From Tahibacter soli (GTDB taxonomy: Bacteria; Pseudomonadota; Gammaproteobacteria; Xanthomonadales; Rhodanobacteraceae), in the NCBI RefSeq assembly GCF_025717065.2, contig NZ_JAOVZO020000020.1, positions 248,001 to 312,000 of the forward strand: DNA of 64,000 bases, in the 5' to 3' direction. Shown piece by piece: positions 7,542 through 17,443 of the stretch; position 1 is the first letter of the stretch; every line of letters starts with the position of its first letter. The notes beneath the pieces were generated by a model. It was not told the DNA's origin. It did no database searches and worked only from the letters and a program-made list of their open reading frames with translations. A program made the translations under genes and the position numbers.

Positions 7542-8606
7542 TCAAGACCGCTTAGCGAGCCACTCATGAATCGCCGGCGGCACATCCCGCTGCGCGCGCC
7601 CGGAAACATAGATGCCGATATGCCCGCCCTTGAACGCGATCTGCGAGTAGTCGGTCGTCCCGACCACTTTTTCGAGCGCGCGCGACGCGGCAGGCGGCAC
7701 CAGATGATCCTGCTCGGCGAAAATGTTCAGCACCGGCTGGCGGATGTTTTTGAGGTCCACCGGCTTGTCGCCGATCGACAGCCCGCCGTTGACGAGCTTG
7801 TTGCCCTGATAGAAATCCTTGATGAACTGGCGGAACGCTTCGCCGGCCTGGTCGGGCGAGTCGAAGATCCACTTTTCCATCCGCAGGAAGTTCTCCAGCT
7901 CGGCCTTGTTGTCGAGGATGTCGATGAGGCCGATGTACTTCTGCTGGTTCAGCCGCACCGGCTTGAGCGTGAGATAGCAGTAGTTCATCAGATCGGCCGG
8001 CACGTTGCCGAGCGTATCGACGAAGAGATCCACGTCGAGCTCGCGCGTCCAGTGCGACAGCATGTTGTCCGGCGTGTGGAAGTCGACCGGCGTCACCATC
8101 GTGACCAGGTTCTTCACCTTGTCGGGATAGATCGACGTGAAGCACAGCGAGAACGCGCCGCCCTGGCAGATGCCGAGCAGGTTGATCGCGTCCACGCCGT
8201 GCGAGGCGCGCAGGAAGTCGACGCAGCGGCGCAGGTAGCCGTTGATGTAGTCGTCGAGCGACAGGTACTTGTCCGAACCGTCGGGATAGCCCCAGTCGAT
8301 CAGATACACGTCCTCGCCGAGCGCCAGCAGGTTCTTGACCAGCGAGCGGTCGTCCTGCAGATCGACCATGTACGGCGTGTTGACCAGCGCGTAGCAGATC
8401 AAGAGCGGCGTCTTCGCGGTCGGCGCCTTGGCGCCCTTGAAACGGTACAAAGTCACTTTGTCGTCTTTGAACACGGCTTCCTTCGGCGTCACGCCGAACG
8501 TCACCGGATCGAGCGAGCGCAGCGTCTGCGTCGCGGCCGACAGTTTCTGCTGCAGTTTCAGCGCCTCGTCGAGCGCCTTTTGCGGTTCGATGCGGATCGG
8601 GCCCAT
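7542..8606 (-). CDS. phaC: Class III poly(R)-hydroxyalkanoate synthase, catalytic subunit PhaC
   Basis: 354 residues, the usual length for class III PhaC. It polymerises (R)-3-hydroxyacyl-CoA into PHA storage granules as a complex with PhaE. The lipase-like box is GICQGG with catalytic C147; D300 (FAEQDHLVP) and H329 (KGGHIG) complete the triad, at nearly the same positions as in the Allochromatium enzyme. The start ATG at 8606 lies 7 bases after the phaE stop, so phaE-phaC form an operon. Longer in-frame extension upstream would run through phaE and is rejected. Confidence 0.95.
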   Translation of the reverse strand: MGPIRIEPQKALDEALKLQQKLSAATQTLRSLDPVTFGVTPKEAVFKDDKVTLYRFKGAKAPTAKTPLLICYALVNTPYMVDLQDDRSLVKNLLALGEDVYLIDWGYPDGSDKYLSLDDYINGYLRRCVDFLRASHGVDAINLLGICQGGAFSLCFTSIYPDKVKNLVTMVTPVDFHTPDNMLSHWTRELDVDLFVDTLGNVPADLMNYCYLTLKPVRLNQQKYIGLIDILDNKAELENFLRMEKWIFDSPDQAGEAFRQFIKDFYQGNKLVNGGLSIGDKPVDLKNIRQPVLNIFAEQDHLVPPAASRALEKVVGTTDYSQIAFKGGHIGIYVSGRAQRDVPPAIHEWLAKRS

Positions 8607-8613
8607 GACATCC

Positions 8614-9660
8614 TCAGCGCTTGTTCTTGGAAGGCTTGGCGGCGCCGCCGTCGGACTTTTCGGCGGCCGGTGCGGCGGGCTTGGCACCGATCTCGCGCTT
8701 GAGCGCGGCGAGTTCGGCACGCAGCGCGGCGACTTCGGCGGCAAGGCCGGCGTCGTGCGCCTCGCGGTTCGCCTTGATCGTGCGGCGTACTTCGTGCAGC
8801 GATTTCTCGACACCCTTCAGCTCGGTGCGCGTCGGCATGCCGAGCTGGCGCGTCTGCTGTTCGATTTCGGTCTGCACGAGCGAGCGCACGCGCATCTGCG
8901 CGTTGACCATCGCGCCGTACGCCTTGCGGAATTCGTCGGACAGCGCGATCTGCGCGTACGCCTCTTCGGCCGCGTCGACCCACAGGTCGTAGACGGCTTT
9001 GACCGAGTCGAGCTGGCGGCCCGGCTCTTCGCGTTCGGCGAGCTTGCCCTGGAAGAGCTCGAATCCGTTCTGGCTCGCCTTGAAGATCAGCGCGTTGTAG
9101 CGGTTCGTCTGCTCGTGATAGTCGATCCACGCGGCGCCGAGCTGCTGCCAGCGCTCCTGGTGTTCGCGCGCGAGGCCGAACGTCGGCGTGCCGAGCGCGG
9201 CGAGCGCCTCATTGCGCAGCGAGCCGCCGGCGTTCTTGGCGAACTGCGCCATCATCTGCTCGAAGCCCTGGGCGCCCTGCCCGGCGATATCGCGCAGATT
9301 GCCGGCCAGTGGATTGTTCAACAATGCGGCATCGAGTCCGGGCATGTTGAAGCCGCTCTTGAGCGCCTCGGTCCACGCGGCGGCGGGATTCGCGCCGGCG
9401 TGCTGCTGGCCGGCGGCGGCGCCGATCATCGACTGCATCAGCGCCATGTAAGCCTTCGCGTTCGCGGTGACGCGCTCGACGACGTCGCCCTGCGCCGGCA
9501 CGGCCGGCGCGAACAGCTTCGCCCACTGTTCCAGACCCGCCTGCCACGGCGCGTTCGCGTCGAAGCCCGGGGGACTCACGCCCTGATTCTTCCAACCGTC
9601 CCAGTAGCGCTGCGAGAGCGCCTCCCACTGCTTGAACCAGTCTTGCGGCGTCGTCGTCAT
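8614..9660 (-). CDS. phaE: Class III poly(R)-hydroxyalkanoate synthase subunit PhaE
   Basis: 348 residues. It starts TTTPQDWFKQWEALSQRYWD, typical of PhaE; the middle is Ala/Gln-rich and helical, and the C-terminal part has a coiled-coil (KSLHEVRRTIK ... AALRAELAALKREIG). PhaE has no catalytic residues but is required for PhaC activity. The start at 9660 has GGAGG just upstream (GGAGGGTGTATG). A candidate promoter and TGC-N3-GCA palindrome lie 25-55 bases further up. Confidence 0.92.
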   Translation of the reverse strand: MTTTPQDWFKQWEALSQRYWDGWKNQGVSPPGFDANAPWQAGLEQWAKLFAPAVPAQGDVVERVTANAKAYMALMQSMIGAAAGQQHAGANPAAAWTEALKSGFNMPGLDAALLNNPLAGNLRDIAGQGAQGFEQMMAQFAKNAGGSLRNEALAALGTPTFGLAREHQERWQQLGAAWIDYHEQTNRYNALIFKASQNGFELFQGKLAEREEPGRQLDSVKAVYDLWVDAAEEAYAQIALSDEFRKAYGAMVNAQMRVRSLVQTEIEQQTRQLGMPTRTELKGVEKSLHEVRRTIKANREAHDAGLAAEVAALRAELAALKREIGAKPAAPAAEKSDGGAAKPSKNKR

Positions 9661-9682
9661 ACACCCTCCACGGTGGCGCGGC

Positions 9683-9712
9683 ATGCTACATCGGCGCGAT
9701 GTTGCATCGCAA
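9683..9712 (-). promoter_or_regulatory. Candidate sigma-70 promoter of phaE-phaC
   Basis: On the minus strand, TTGCGA (9707-9712) and TAGCAT (9683-9688) are separated by 18 bases, ahead of the phaE ribosome-binding site. Matches to consensus are moderate. The -35 lies inside the palindrome at 9700-9714. Confidence 0.35.
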
Positions 9713-9714
9713 CA
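9700..9714. promoter_or_regulatory. Candidate PhaR-type operator upstream of phaE
   Basis: TGTTGCATCGCAACA is a perfect 6-3-6 inverted repeat with a TGC-N3-GCA core. The PHA repressor PhaR of Paracoccus and Ralstonia is known to bind TGC-rich sites of this plan. It overlaps the proposed -35. No phaR gene is in the window, so the assignment is inference. Confidence 0.4.
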
Positions 9715-9724
9715 ATATTCGTCC

Positions 9725-9751
9725 ACAAAAAAGCCGGCACGAAGCCGGCTT
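9725..9751 (-). terminator. Rho-independent terminator of pnp
   Basis: AAGCCGGC pairs with GCCGGCTT around a 5-base loop (9731-9751), followed on the minus strand by six U residues (A-run 9727-9732). It starts 24 bases after the pnp stop. Confidence 0.85.
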
Positions 9752-9774
9752 CTTTGCATGCATCGGCGCGAGAA

Positions 9775-11886
9775 TCAAGCGGCGCCTTGCTCTTCTTCGG
9801 TCACGGCCTTCATCGACAGGCGAATGCGGCCCTGCTTGTCGACTTCGAGCACCTTGACCTTCACGATGTCGCCTTCCTTGAGCTTGTCCGAAACCTTCTC
9901 GACGCGCTCGTTGGAAATCTGCGAGACGTGCACGAGGCCGTCCTTGCCGGGCAGGATGGTCACGAAAGCGCCGAAGTCCATCAGCTTGGCGACCTTGCCT
10001 TCGTAGATGCGGCCCGGCTCGACGTCGGAAACGATCATGTCGATGCGCTTCTTCGCCTCGTCGGCGGCGGCGCGGTTGACCGAGGCGATGACGATCGTGC
10101 CGTCGTCCTGGATGTCGATCGTCGTGCCGGTTTCTTCGGTGATCGAGCGGATGACCGAACCGCCCTTGCCGATGACTTCGCGGATCTTGTCCGGGTGGAT
10201 GCGCATGGTCAGCAGGCGCGGCGCGTATTCGCTCATTTCCGAGCGCGCCGAGGTGATGACCTTGTTCATTTCGCCGAGGATGTGCAGACGGCCGCGCTTG
10301 GCCTGGTCGAGCGCCACGCGCATGATTTCTTCGGTGATGCCGTCGATCTTGATGTCCATCTGCAGCGCCGAGACGCCCGAATCGGTACCGGCCACCTTGA
10401 AATCCATGTCGCCGAGATGATCTTCGTCGCCGAGGATGTCCGACAGGACCACGAAGTCGTCGCCTTCCTTGACGAGGCCCATCGCGATACCGGCGACCGG
10501 CGCCGTCAGCGGCACGCCGGCGTCCATCATCGCGAGCGACGAACCGCAGACCGAGGCCATCGACGACGAGCCGTTCGACTCGGTGATTTCCGAGACCACG
10601 CGCAGCACGTACGGGAACGATTCCATCGTCGGCTTGACGGCCTGCACGCCGCGCTTGGCGAGACGGCCGTGGCCGATTTCGCGGCGCTTCGGGCCGGCCA
10701 TGCGGCCGGTTTCGCCGACCGAGTACGGCGGGAAGTTGTAGTGGAACAGGAACGGATCCTTCGATTCGCCTTCCGGCGCGTCGATGATCTGCGAATCCTT
10801 CGTCGTGCCGAGCGTGACCGTCACGAGCGCCTGCGTTTCGCCGCGCGTGAACAGCGCCGAGCCGTGCGTGCGCGGCAGGACGCCGACGCGGATCGCGATC
10901 GGACGCACCGTGTCGAGCGCGCGGCCGTCGATGCGGACCTTCGTCTTCAGCACGCCGTCGCGCAGCGTGCGGTATTCGACGTCGCCGAACGCGGCGCCGA
11001 TTTCGCCGTCGGTCCAGCCGTTGGCGGCGGCCTGTTCGGCCAAGGCGGCCTTGACGTCGGCCTTGAGCGCCGAAACGGCGTCGCGGCGGGCGAGCTTGTC
11101 GCGGATCTGGAACGCCTCGGCGAAGCGCGTGCCGATGGCCGCTTCGAGCGCGCCGTACAGCGCGTCGTTACGGGCCGGGGCCGACCAGGTGAAGTTCTTG
11201 CGGCCGGCTTCGGCGGCGAATTCGTTGATCGCGTTGATCGCGATCTGCATTTGCCGGTGGCCGAACGTGACCGCGCCGAGCATGACGTCTTCGGACAGCA
11301 GCTTGGCCTCGGATTCGACCATCAGCACGGCGTTGGCGGTGCCGGCGACGACGAGTTCGAGATCGGACGTCTTGAGCTCGGAGACCGACGGGTTCAGCAC
11401 GTACTGACCGTTGACGTAGCCGACCTTGGCAGCCGCGATCGGGCCCTTGAACGGCACGCCCGACAGAACCAGGGCGGCCGACGCGCCGATCAGCGCGGGG
11501 ATGTCGCCGTCGACTTCAGGGTTCAGCGACAGCACGGTCGCGATGACCTGCACTTCGTTCTTGAACTCTTCCGGAAACAGCGGACGGATCGGACGATCGA
11601 TCAGGCGCGAGGTCAGCGTTTCCTTTTCGGTCGGACGGCCTTCGCGCTTGAAGAAACCGCCGGGAATGCGGCCGGCGGAATAGAACTTTTCCTGATAGTC
11701 GACGGTGAGGGGGAAGAAATCCTGCCCCTCGCGCGCCTTGGAAGCAGCGACGGCCGCGACGAGCACGACCGTACCCCCCATGCTGACCATGACCGCACCG
11801 CCAGCCTGGCGGGCGATTTCGCCCGTCTCCAGTGTGACTTCGTGACTACCGTACTGGAACGACTTCGAAACTTTCGCCACTGCCAT
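9775..11886 (-). CDS. pnp: Polyribonucleotide nucleotidyltransferase (PNPase)
   Basis: 703 residues, full length. It is a 3'-5' phosphorolytic exoribonuclease acting in mRNA decay, often in the degradosome. The order is RNase PH core 1, helical linker, RNase PH core 2, a KH domain ([15 protein letters not shown]) and an S1 domain ([17 protein letters not shown]). The start at 11886 has GAGGAG directly upstream. It is preceded by rpsO with 18 bases between, the conserved rpsO-pnp pair, in which PNPase is known to autoregulate through its leader. Confidence 0.97.
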   Translation of the reverse strand: MAVAKVSKSFQYGSHEVTLETGEIARQAGGAVMVSMGGTVVLVAAVAASKAREGQDFFPLTVDYQEKFYSAGRIPGGFFKREGRPTEKETLTSRLIDRPIRPLFPEEFKNEVQVIATVLSLNPEVDGDIPALIGASAALVLSGVPFKGPIAAAKVGYVNGQYVLNPSVSELKTSDLELVVAGTANAVLMVESEAKLLSEDVMLGAVTFGHRQMQIAINAINEFAAEAGRKNFTWSAPARNDALYGALEAAIGTRFAEAFQIRDKLARRDAVSALKADVKAALAEQAAANGWTDGEIGAAFGDVEYRTLRDGVLKTKVRIDGRALDTVRPIAIRVGVLPRTHGSALFTRGETQALVTVTLGTTKDSQIIDAPEGESKDPFLFHYNFPPYSVGETGRMAGPKRREIGHGRLAKRGVQAVKPTMESFPYVLRVVSEITESNGSSSMASVCGSSLAMMDAGVPLTAPVAGIAMGLVKEGDDFVVLSDILGDEDHLGDMDFKVAGTDSGVSALQMDIKIDGITEEIMRVALDQAKRGRLHILGEMNKVITSARSEMSEYAPRLLTMRIHPDKIREVIGKGGSVIRSITEETGTTIDIQDDGTIVIASVNRAAADEAKKRIDMIVSDVEPGRIYEGKVAKLMDFGAFVTILPGKDGLVHVSQISNERVEKVSDKLKEGDIVKVKVLEVDKQGRIRLSMKAVTEEEQGAA

Positions 11887-11904
11887 CTCCTCGGTGCTGT
11901 TCGC

Positions 11905-12171
11905 TTAGCGGCGGATGCCGAGGCGTTCGATCAGGGTTTTGTAACGGGTGGCGTCCTTGGCCTTGAGATAGGCCAGGAGGCGGCGGCGCTGGTTGACCAT
12001 CTTGAGCAGGCCGCGGCGCGAGTGGTGATCCTTGGCGTGCTTGGAGAAGTGGCCCGACAGCGCTTCGATGCGCGCCGACAGCAGCGCGACCTGGACTTCC
12101 GGCGAACCGGTGTCGTTCGGCACGCGGCCGAAGTCCGCGAGGATCTTCTGGGTCTGTTCTACGTTGAGCAT
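11905..12171 (-). CDS. rpsO: 30S ribosomal protein S15
   Basis: 88 residues. The family signature is clear ([38 protein letters not shown]). I chose ATG 12171 (MLNVEQTQK) because it aligns with the usual N-terminus; longer reading adds non-homologous residues. S15 binds 16S rRNA helix 22 early in 30S assembly. A promoter candidate lies about 100 bases upstream, giving a leader long enough for S15 or PNPase control. Confidence 0.97.
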   Translation of the reverse strand: MLNVEQTQKILADFGRVPNDTGSPEVQVALLSARIEALSGHFSKHAKDHHSRRGLLKMVNQRRRLLAYLKAKDATRYKTLIERLGIRR

Positions 12172-12269
12172 CTTGGTGAACCTTGAGAGCGAGGCGAGGC
12201 TTGCGAAACGACACCGACCGATGGCGTTGCACAAGCCCCGCGTGGAAATGAAAGTCGATTAAGCGCGGT

Positions 12270-12299
12270 ATTTTAGCGTCATCGGTTGCGCCGCAACAA
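12270..12299 (-). promoter_or_regulatory. Candidate sigma-70 promoter of rpsO-pnp
   Basis: On the minus strand, TTGTTG (12294-12299) and TAAAAT (12270-12275) are separated by 18 bases, in the gap between truB and rpsO. The -10 is five of six to consensus. Confidence 0.55.
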
Positions 12300-12324
12300 G
12301 TCTGCAACGTTCGGCGAGGCGCGT

Positions 12325-13251
12325 TCAGCCGGGCAGATTGAGCCCGCGAACCACGCGCAGGACGCCGTTCGCGTCGATTTCGCCGAGCGCGGCCAGTACG
12401 CCGCCGGCATCGTGCACGCGGCACAGCGCCGTCGCGGGCGCGCCCAGCTTTACCGGCTGGCCCTGGCGCAGCTTCGACGCCTGCGCGGCGTCGAGCGCCA
12501 CGAGCGGCAGCGCGGCGAGGCCCGCGTCGGTCGACAGCACGAGCGCGTCGAGCCCGGCCTCGCCGTGTGCGGCGCGGATCGCTTCGAGTTCGGCGAGCGT
12601 GCGCATCGCCGGCGTGCGGAACGGCTCGACCCAGGTGCGGCGCAGCGCGGTCAGGTGCGCACCGCACCCGAGCGCCTCGCCGAGATCGCGCGCGAGGCTG
12701 CGCACGTAGGTGCCCGAGCCGCATTCGACCGCCAGCCGCAGATCGGCGCCGTCATGGTGCACGAGATCGAGCCGGAACACCTCGACCTCGCGCGCCTCGA
12801 CCTGCACCGGCACGCCTTCGCGCGCGAGCCGGTACAGCGGCACGCCGTCCTGCTTCAACGCCGAATAGATCGGCGGCACCTGGCGGATGCGCCCGCGCAG
12901 CGGCGCGAGCGCGCGTTCGATCGACGCGGCGTCGAGCGGCGGCACCGGACGCGTTTCGAGGATTTCGCCCTCGGCGTCGGCCGTGGCCGTCGTCACGCCG
13001 AGCCGCACGTCGGCGACGTAGGCCTTGGACGCGCCGAGCAGGTGGCCTGCGATCTTCGTCGCCTCGCCCAGGCAGACCGGCAAAAGACCGGTCGCGAGCG
13101 GGTCCAGGCTGCCGGTATGCCCGCCTTTCGCCGCGCGAAACAGGCGGCGCACCTTCTGCAGCGCCTGGTTCGAGCTGAGTCCTCGCGGTTTGTCCACGAG
13201 CACGATGCCGTGCACGTCGCGCCAGATCGTTGGGTCTTTGGGTCTGCTCAT
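12325..13251 (-). CDS. truB: tRNA pseudouridine(55) synthase TruB
   Basis: 308 residues. It isomerises U55 in the T-loop of tRNAs. The catalytic motif GGHTGSLDPLATGLLP has D50 as the nucleophilic aspartate; the N-terminal GIVLVDKPRGLSS is standard. The C-terminal PUA-like region is short, as usual. It normally follows rbfA closely; here an ECF sigma gene on the opposite strand separates them by about 770 bases, so truB presumably has its own promoter in 13252-13401 or relies on readthrough. Confidence 0.97.
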   Translation of the reverse strand: MSRPKDPTIWRDVHGIVLVDKPRGLSSNQALQKVRRLFRAAKGGHTGSLDPLATGLLPVCLGEATKIAGHLLGASKAYVADVRLGVTTATADAEGEILETRPVPPLDAASIERALAPLRGRIRQVPPIYSALKQDGVPLYRLAREGVPVQVEAREVEVFRLDLVHHDGADLRLAVECGSGTYVRSLARDLGEALGCGAHLTALRRTWVEPFRTPAMRTLAELEAIRAAHGEAGLDALVLSTDAGLAALPLVALDAAQASKLRQGQPVKLGAPATALCRVHDAGGVLAALGEIDANGVLRVVRGLNLPG

Positions 13252-13401
13252 GCGTCAAGAAGTAAACGACAACCGGGAATTTTGACACGAACGGGCCACA
13301 ACCGGCCGACCCGCGCGAAAATCGACGCCCGCGCAACGCTATGCTTGCGGCGTGGCGGCGGCATTCGACCCCCGTACCCTTTACGCGACGTATACCTACG
13401 C

Positions 13402-14004
13402 ATGGACGATTCACTGATCCCGGACCGCCTGCCGGACGACACCGACGCCGCGGCCATCACCCAATTGCTCGCTCGCAGGCTCGCCGGCGACGGCGATGCC
13501 GAGGCCGAGCTGATCCGGGCCGTCTATCCGGTGCTGCGCATCGTGGCCCAGCGCAGCCTGCGCGGCGGCGCGGCCGTCACGCTCAGCCCGACCGAACTCG
13601 TGCATGAAGGCTATCTGCGCCTGTTCGGCCGTCAGGCCGCGAACTACAACGACCGCCGGCATTTCTACGCCGTAGCCTCGCTCGTGATCCGCAGCGTGCT
13701 CGTCGACGCGTGCCGCGAACGCCTCGCGCAGAAACGCGGCGGCGGATTCGAGCGGATCACGCTGGATGCGATCGAAGACCTGCCGACGCCCGAGGCCGGT
13801 GTCGACCTGCTCGATCTCGACCGGCTGCTCACGCGCCTGGCGCGTATCGACGGCCGCGCGGCGAAGCTCGTCGAGCTGCGGTTCTTCGGCGGCCTGTCGA
13901 TCGACGAGGCGGCCGACGCGGCCGGCTATTCGGTGACGACCGCCAAGCGCGACTGGCAGTTCGCGCGCGCGTGGCTGCGCGACCAGATCGCCGGCACCGC
14001 GTGA
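13402..14004 (+). CDS. ECF-type RNA polymerase sigma factor (orphan)
   Basis: 200 residues. Sigma region 2 is recognisable in PTELVHEGYLRLFGRQ and the adjoining RRHFYAVASLVIRSVLVD; region 4 is a helix-turn-helix around LSIDEAADAAGYSVTTAKRD. This form belongs to the ECF group often paired with Ser/Thr protein kinases (named ECF-like or TIGR02999), found in Xanthomonadales among others. No kinase, anti-sigma factor or regulated operon is next to it. It lies on the plus strand between the minus-strand genes rbfA and truB, which are usually adjacent. Its ATG at 13402 follows the truB-facing intergenic region, and its stop is 16 bases from the rbfA stop, tail to tail. Confidence 0.85.
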   Translation: MDDSLIPDRLPDDTDAAAITQLLARRLAGDGDAEAELIRAVYPVLRIVAQRSLRGGAAVTLSPTELVHEGYLRLFGRQAANYNDRRHFYAVASLVIRSVLVDACRERLAQKRGGGFERITLDAIEDLPTPEAGVDLLDLDRLLTRLARIDGRAAKLVELRFFGGLSIDEAADAAGYSVTTAKRDWQFARAWLRDQIAGTA

Positions 14005-14020
14005 GCGACGCGGCGCCGCG

Positions 14021-14383
14021 TCACTCCGGCGCCGGACCGCGTTCCTTGTCGGCGCGCAGCAGCGCTTCGATGCGCTCGCCCTTGTCGACCGAGTCGTCGT
14101 ACTTGAAGCGCAGTTCCGGTACGCGGCGCAGCTTCATGATGCGCGACAGTTCGCGGCGAAAACCCTTCGCCATTTCGTTGAGCAGTTTCACCGCCGGGCG
14201 GCCCTGCTCGGGGATCAGCGCGGTCACGTAGACGATCGCGACATCGAGTTCGCGCGACGCTTCGACGTCGGAGACGCTGACCGACGGCAGTGCGTGATCG
14301 CGCACGACCTCGTGCACCATCGTGCCGACGAGACGGCGCAGTTCCGCGGAGATGCGGTCGGAGCGGTTGAAAGAATTAGGCAT
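14021..14383 (-). CDS. rbfA: 30S ribosome-binding factor RbfA
   Basis: 120 residues, usual length. It is a KH-like protein that helps late 16S rRNA 5'-end maturation and cold adaptation. The N-terminus NSFNRSDRISAELRRLVG and the central VSDVEASRELDVAIVYVT are family-typical. It is downstream of infB with a 147-base gap. Confidence 0.96.
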   Translation of the reverse strand: MPNSFNRSDRISAELRRLVGTMVHEVVRDHALPSVSVSDVEASRELDVAIVYVTALIPEQGRPAVKLLNEMAKGFRRELSRIMKLRRVPELRFKYDDSVDKGERIEALLRADKERGPAPE

Positions 14384-14530
14384 GGTGGCGACCTCTGGGC
14401 GACGTTGCGTCGAGCACGCCGCTTTGGAGCTCCCTTCGAATCAAAGGAGCGGCCGAACGCTTGCGCCGCAAGCGTTCGGCGGGAACGTAGGGAGGCACGC
14501 GGCCTCCCCGAACGCCTGGCCTCGACGGAA

Positions 14531-17386
14531 TCAGAACGTGCGCTGCACTTCGATGCGTTCGAAGCACTCGATCTGGTCGCCGGCCTTCACGTCGTTGTAC
14601 TGCTTGACCGCGATGCCGCATTCCATGCCGTTGCGCACTTCGTCGACGATATCCTTGAAGCGGCGCAGCGATTCGAGTTCGCCCTGGAACACGACCGTGT
14701 TGTCGCGCAGCACGCGGATCGGCTTGTTGCGCTTGACGAAACCCTCGATGACCATGCAGCCGGCCACCGCGCCGAACTTCGAGCTGCGGAACACTTCGCG
14801 CACCTGCGCCACGCCGATGATCTCTTCGCGCACTTCCATGCCGAGGAGACCCGACGCGACCTGCTTCACCTGGTCGATGACGTCGTAGATGATCGAGAAG
14901 TAGCGCAGGTCGAGGCCGTTGCCTTCGATCAGCTTGCGCGCCGACGCGTCGGCGCGGACGTTGAAGCCGATGATCGTGGCCTTCGACGCGGCCGCGAGCG
15001 TCGCGTCCGATTCGGTGATGCCGCCGACGCCCGAGACGATCACGTTGACCTTGACGAGGTCGTTGGTGAGCTTCGTCAGCGCTTCGCGCAGCGCTTCGGC
15101 CGAACCCTGCACGTCCGCCTTGACGACGAGGTTCAGCGTCTGCTGATCGCCGCCCTGCGTCATCGTCGCCATGATGTCTTCGAGCTTCGTGCTCTGCTTG
15201 ACCAGGCGCGTTTCGCGACGCTTCTGGTGGCGTTGCTGGGCGACGTCCTTCGCCAGGCGCTCGTCGTCGACCGAGACGAAGTCGTCGCCGGCGTCGGGCA
15301 CGCCCGAGAGGCCGAGCACCTGCACCGGAATCGACGGGCCGGCTTCGCCGACCTGACGGCCGGTTTCGTCGAACATCGCACGCACGCGGCCGTACTCGAC
15401 GCCGCAGACGAGGAAGTCGCCCTTCTTGAGCGTGCCGGACTGCACGAGCACCGTCGCGACCGGGCCGCGGCCCTTGTCGAGGCTCGATTCGATCACCACG
15501 CCGCTCGCGCGGCCGTCGACGACGGCACCGAGTTCGAGCACTTCGGACTGCACGAGAATCGCGTCGAGCAGCGCGTCGACGCCCATGCCGGTCTTCGCCG
15601 ACACCGGCACGAACTGCACGTCGCCGCCCCACTCTTCCGGCACGACTTCGTGCTGCACGAGGCCCTGCTTGACGTTCTCCGGGTTGCTCTCCGGCTTGTC
15701 CATCTTGTTCACCGCGACGATCAGCGGCACGTTCGCGGCGCGCGCGTGCTTGACCGCCTCGACCGTCTGCGGCATGACGCCGTCGTCGGCCGCGACCACC
15801 AGCACGACGATGTCGGTCAGCTTCGCGCCGCGCGCACGCATCTGCGTGAACGCCGCGTGGCCCGGCGTGTCGAGGAACGTGATCACGCCCTTGTCGGTCG
15901 TGACGTGGTACGCGCCGATGTGCTGCGTGATGCCGCCGGCTTCGCCCGCGGCCACCTTCGTGCGGCGGATGTAGTCGAGCAGCGACGTCTTGCCGTGGTC
16001 GACGTGACCCATGATCGTGACGACCGGCGGACGCGATTCGCGCTCGCCCTGGCCTTCTTCCGAGTGCGCGATCAGCGCGGTCTCGGCATCGTTGGCGTCG
16101 GCACGCACCACCTTGTGGCCGAGCTCTTCGATGACGAGCGACGCGGTGTCGTAGTCGATGACCTGGTTGATCGTCGCCATGACGCCCATCTTGAACAGCG
16201 CCTTGACGACGTCGGAACCCTTCACCGCCATCTTCGCGGCGAGATCGGCCACGATGATGGCGTCGCCGATCGCGACATCGCGCACGACCGGCGCGGTCGG
16301 CTTCGAGAACGCGTGCTTGTCGGTGAAGCGGCTCAGGTCCGGCTTGCCGCGCGGCTTCTTGCGGTTGGAACGGCGCGCGCGCTCGTCGGCGGTCAGATGC
16401 AGCTCGCCGCCGGCGAAGCGATGCGCGTGATCGCCGGCATCGGTTTCCTGCATGCGGTGCGAACCGTGCTTGACCTTGGCCGCGGCGTTGCGCGGTTCGT
16501 CCGGACGCTTGGCGGCGGGCGCCGGCGGCCGGTGCGGGGTGTGATGGCGCGGCGCTTCGTCGCGGCGCGGCGGGCGGGCATCGCTCGCACCGGCCGCGGG
16601 ACGCGGGGCGCCCGGACCCGCCGGACGCGGCGCGCCCGGTCCACCCGGACGCGGCGCACCGGGACCGCCCGGACGCGGCGCGCCCGGACCCGTCCGCGGA
16701 CCCGTGCCCGGACCCGAAGGACGCGGCGGATACGACGGACGCGGCGACTGCGTCTGCGCAGGATACGACGGCTGCGCCGGTGCGACCGGCGGCTGCGCGA
16801 CAGGCGGCTGCACGGCAGGCGCCTCGGGCGCCGCCGTCGCTGCCGCGGGCGCTTCGCCCGGTGCATCGACGGCGCGCTGGCGCGCTTCTTCGTCGCGCTT
16901 GCGCTGCTCTTCGGCGGCCACCGCGGCGGCGCGCGCTTCCTCGTCGGCGCGGCGCTTTTCCTGCGCCTGGCGCTCGAGTTCCTCGCCTTCGCGGCGCAGC
17001 GTCGATTCGGACAGCTTGCGCAGCGCCTCTTCGCGGTCGGAATCGACCTTCGGCGCCTTGTCGTCCATTTCGCTGCGCTTGACGTAGGTGCGCTTCTGGC
17101 GCACTTCGACGTTGACCGTCTTGCCGCGCGCGGCGCCCTGGTTGACGGTGATCTCGCTGACCGTCTTGCGCTTCAACGTGATCTGGCGCGGCGCGGAATC
17201 CTCGGCGACCGGCTCGGTCTTGCCGTGGGTGCGACGCAGGAAGCCGAGCAGCTTCACCTTTTCGGTGCTGCTGATGACCTGGTCGGCGTTGTTGAAACTC
17301 ATGCCGGCTTCGGCGAGCTGCGACAGAAGCTTCTCGACCGGGGTGCCCAGAACCTGGGCGAGCTGTTTGATGGTGACGTCCGACAT
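14531..17386 (-). CDS. infB: Translation initiation factor IF-2
   Basis: 951 residues. It is a GTPase that brings fMet-tRNA to the 30S subunit. In order: two N-terminal IF2N modules (residues 1-110), a long charged helix (about 110-170), a Pro/Gly/Ala-rich linker with repeated GPGAPRP units (about 219-262), a basic stretch, the G domain with GHVDHGKT near residue 457 and NKMD further on, then domains II-IV. It lies 57 bases after nusA in the rimP-nusA-infB operon. The low-complexity linker is longer than in most species but linkers here are known to vary. Confidence 0.97.
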   Translation of the reverse strand: MSDVTIKQLAQVLGTPVEKLLSQLAEAGMSFNNADQVISSTEKVKLLGFLRRTHGKTEPVAEDSAPRQITLKRKTVSEITVNQGAARGKTVNVEVRQKRTYVKRSEMDDKAPKVDSDREEALRKLSESTLRREGEELERQAQEKRRADEEARAAAVAAEEQRKRDEEARQRAVDAPGEAPAAATAAPEAPAVQPPVAQPPVAPAQPSYPAQTQSPRPSYPPRPSGPGTGPRTGPGAPRPGGPGAPRPGGPGAPRPAGPGAPRPAAGASDARPPRRDEAPRHHTPHRPPAPAAKRPDEPRNAAAKVKHGSHRMQETDAGDHAHRFAGGELHLTADERARRSNRKKPRGKPDLSRFTDKHAFSKPTAPVVRDVAIGDAIIVADLAAKMAVKGSDVVKALFKMGVMATINQVIDYDTASLVIEELGHKVVRADANDAETALIAHSEEGQGERESRPPVVTIMGHVDHGKTSLLDYIRRTKVAAGEAGGITQHIGAYHVTTDKGVITFLDTPGHAAFTQMRARGAKLTDIVVLVVAADDGVMPQTVEAVKHARAANVPLIVAVNKMDKPESNPENVKQGLVQHEVVPEEWGGDVQFVPVSAKTGMGVDALLDAILVQSEVLELGAVVDGRASGVVIESSLDKGRGPVATVLVQSGTLKKGDFLVCGVEYGRVRAMFDETGRQVGEAGPSIPVQVLGLSGVPDAGDDFVSVDDERLAKDVAQQRHQKRRETRLVKQSTKLEDIMATMTQGGDQQTLNLVVKADVQGSAEALREALTKLTNDLVKVNVIVSGVGGITESDATLAAASKATIIGFNVRADASARKLIEGNGLDLRYFSIIYDVIDQVKQVASGLLGMEVREEIIGVAQVREVFRSSKFGAVAGCMVIEGFVKRNKPIRVLRDNTVVFQGELESLRRFKDIVDEVRNGMECGIAVKQYNDVKAGDQIECFERIEVQRTF

Positions 17387-17443
17387 TTTTGGTTACTCCG
17401 TGATCCGACCGCGTGGTACCGCCCTACGTATTCCGCGATCGGA

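Noticed and set aside
8428-12186. A 1,252-codon plus-strand open frame antisense to phaE, pnp and rpsO
   Set aside because: Same antisense artefact; the minus-strand genes have clear family motifs and ribosome-binding sites.
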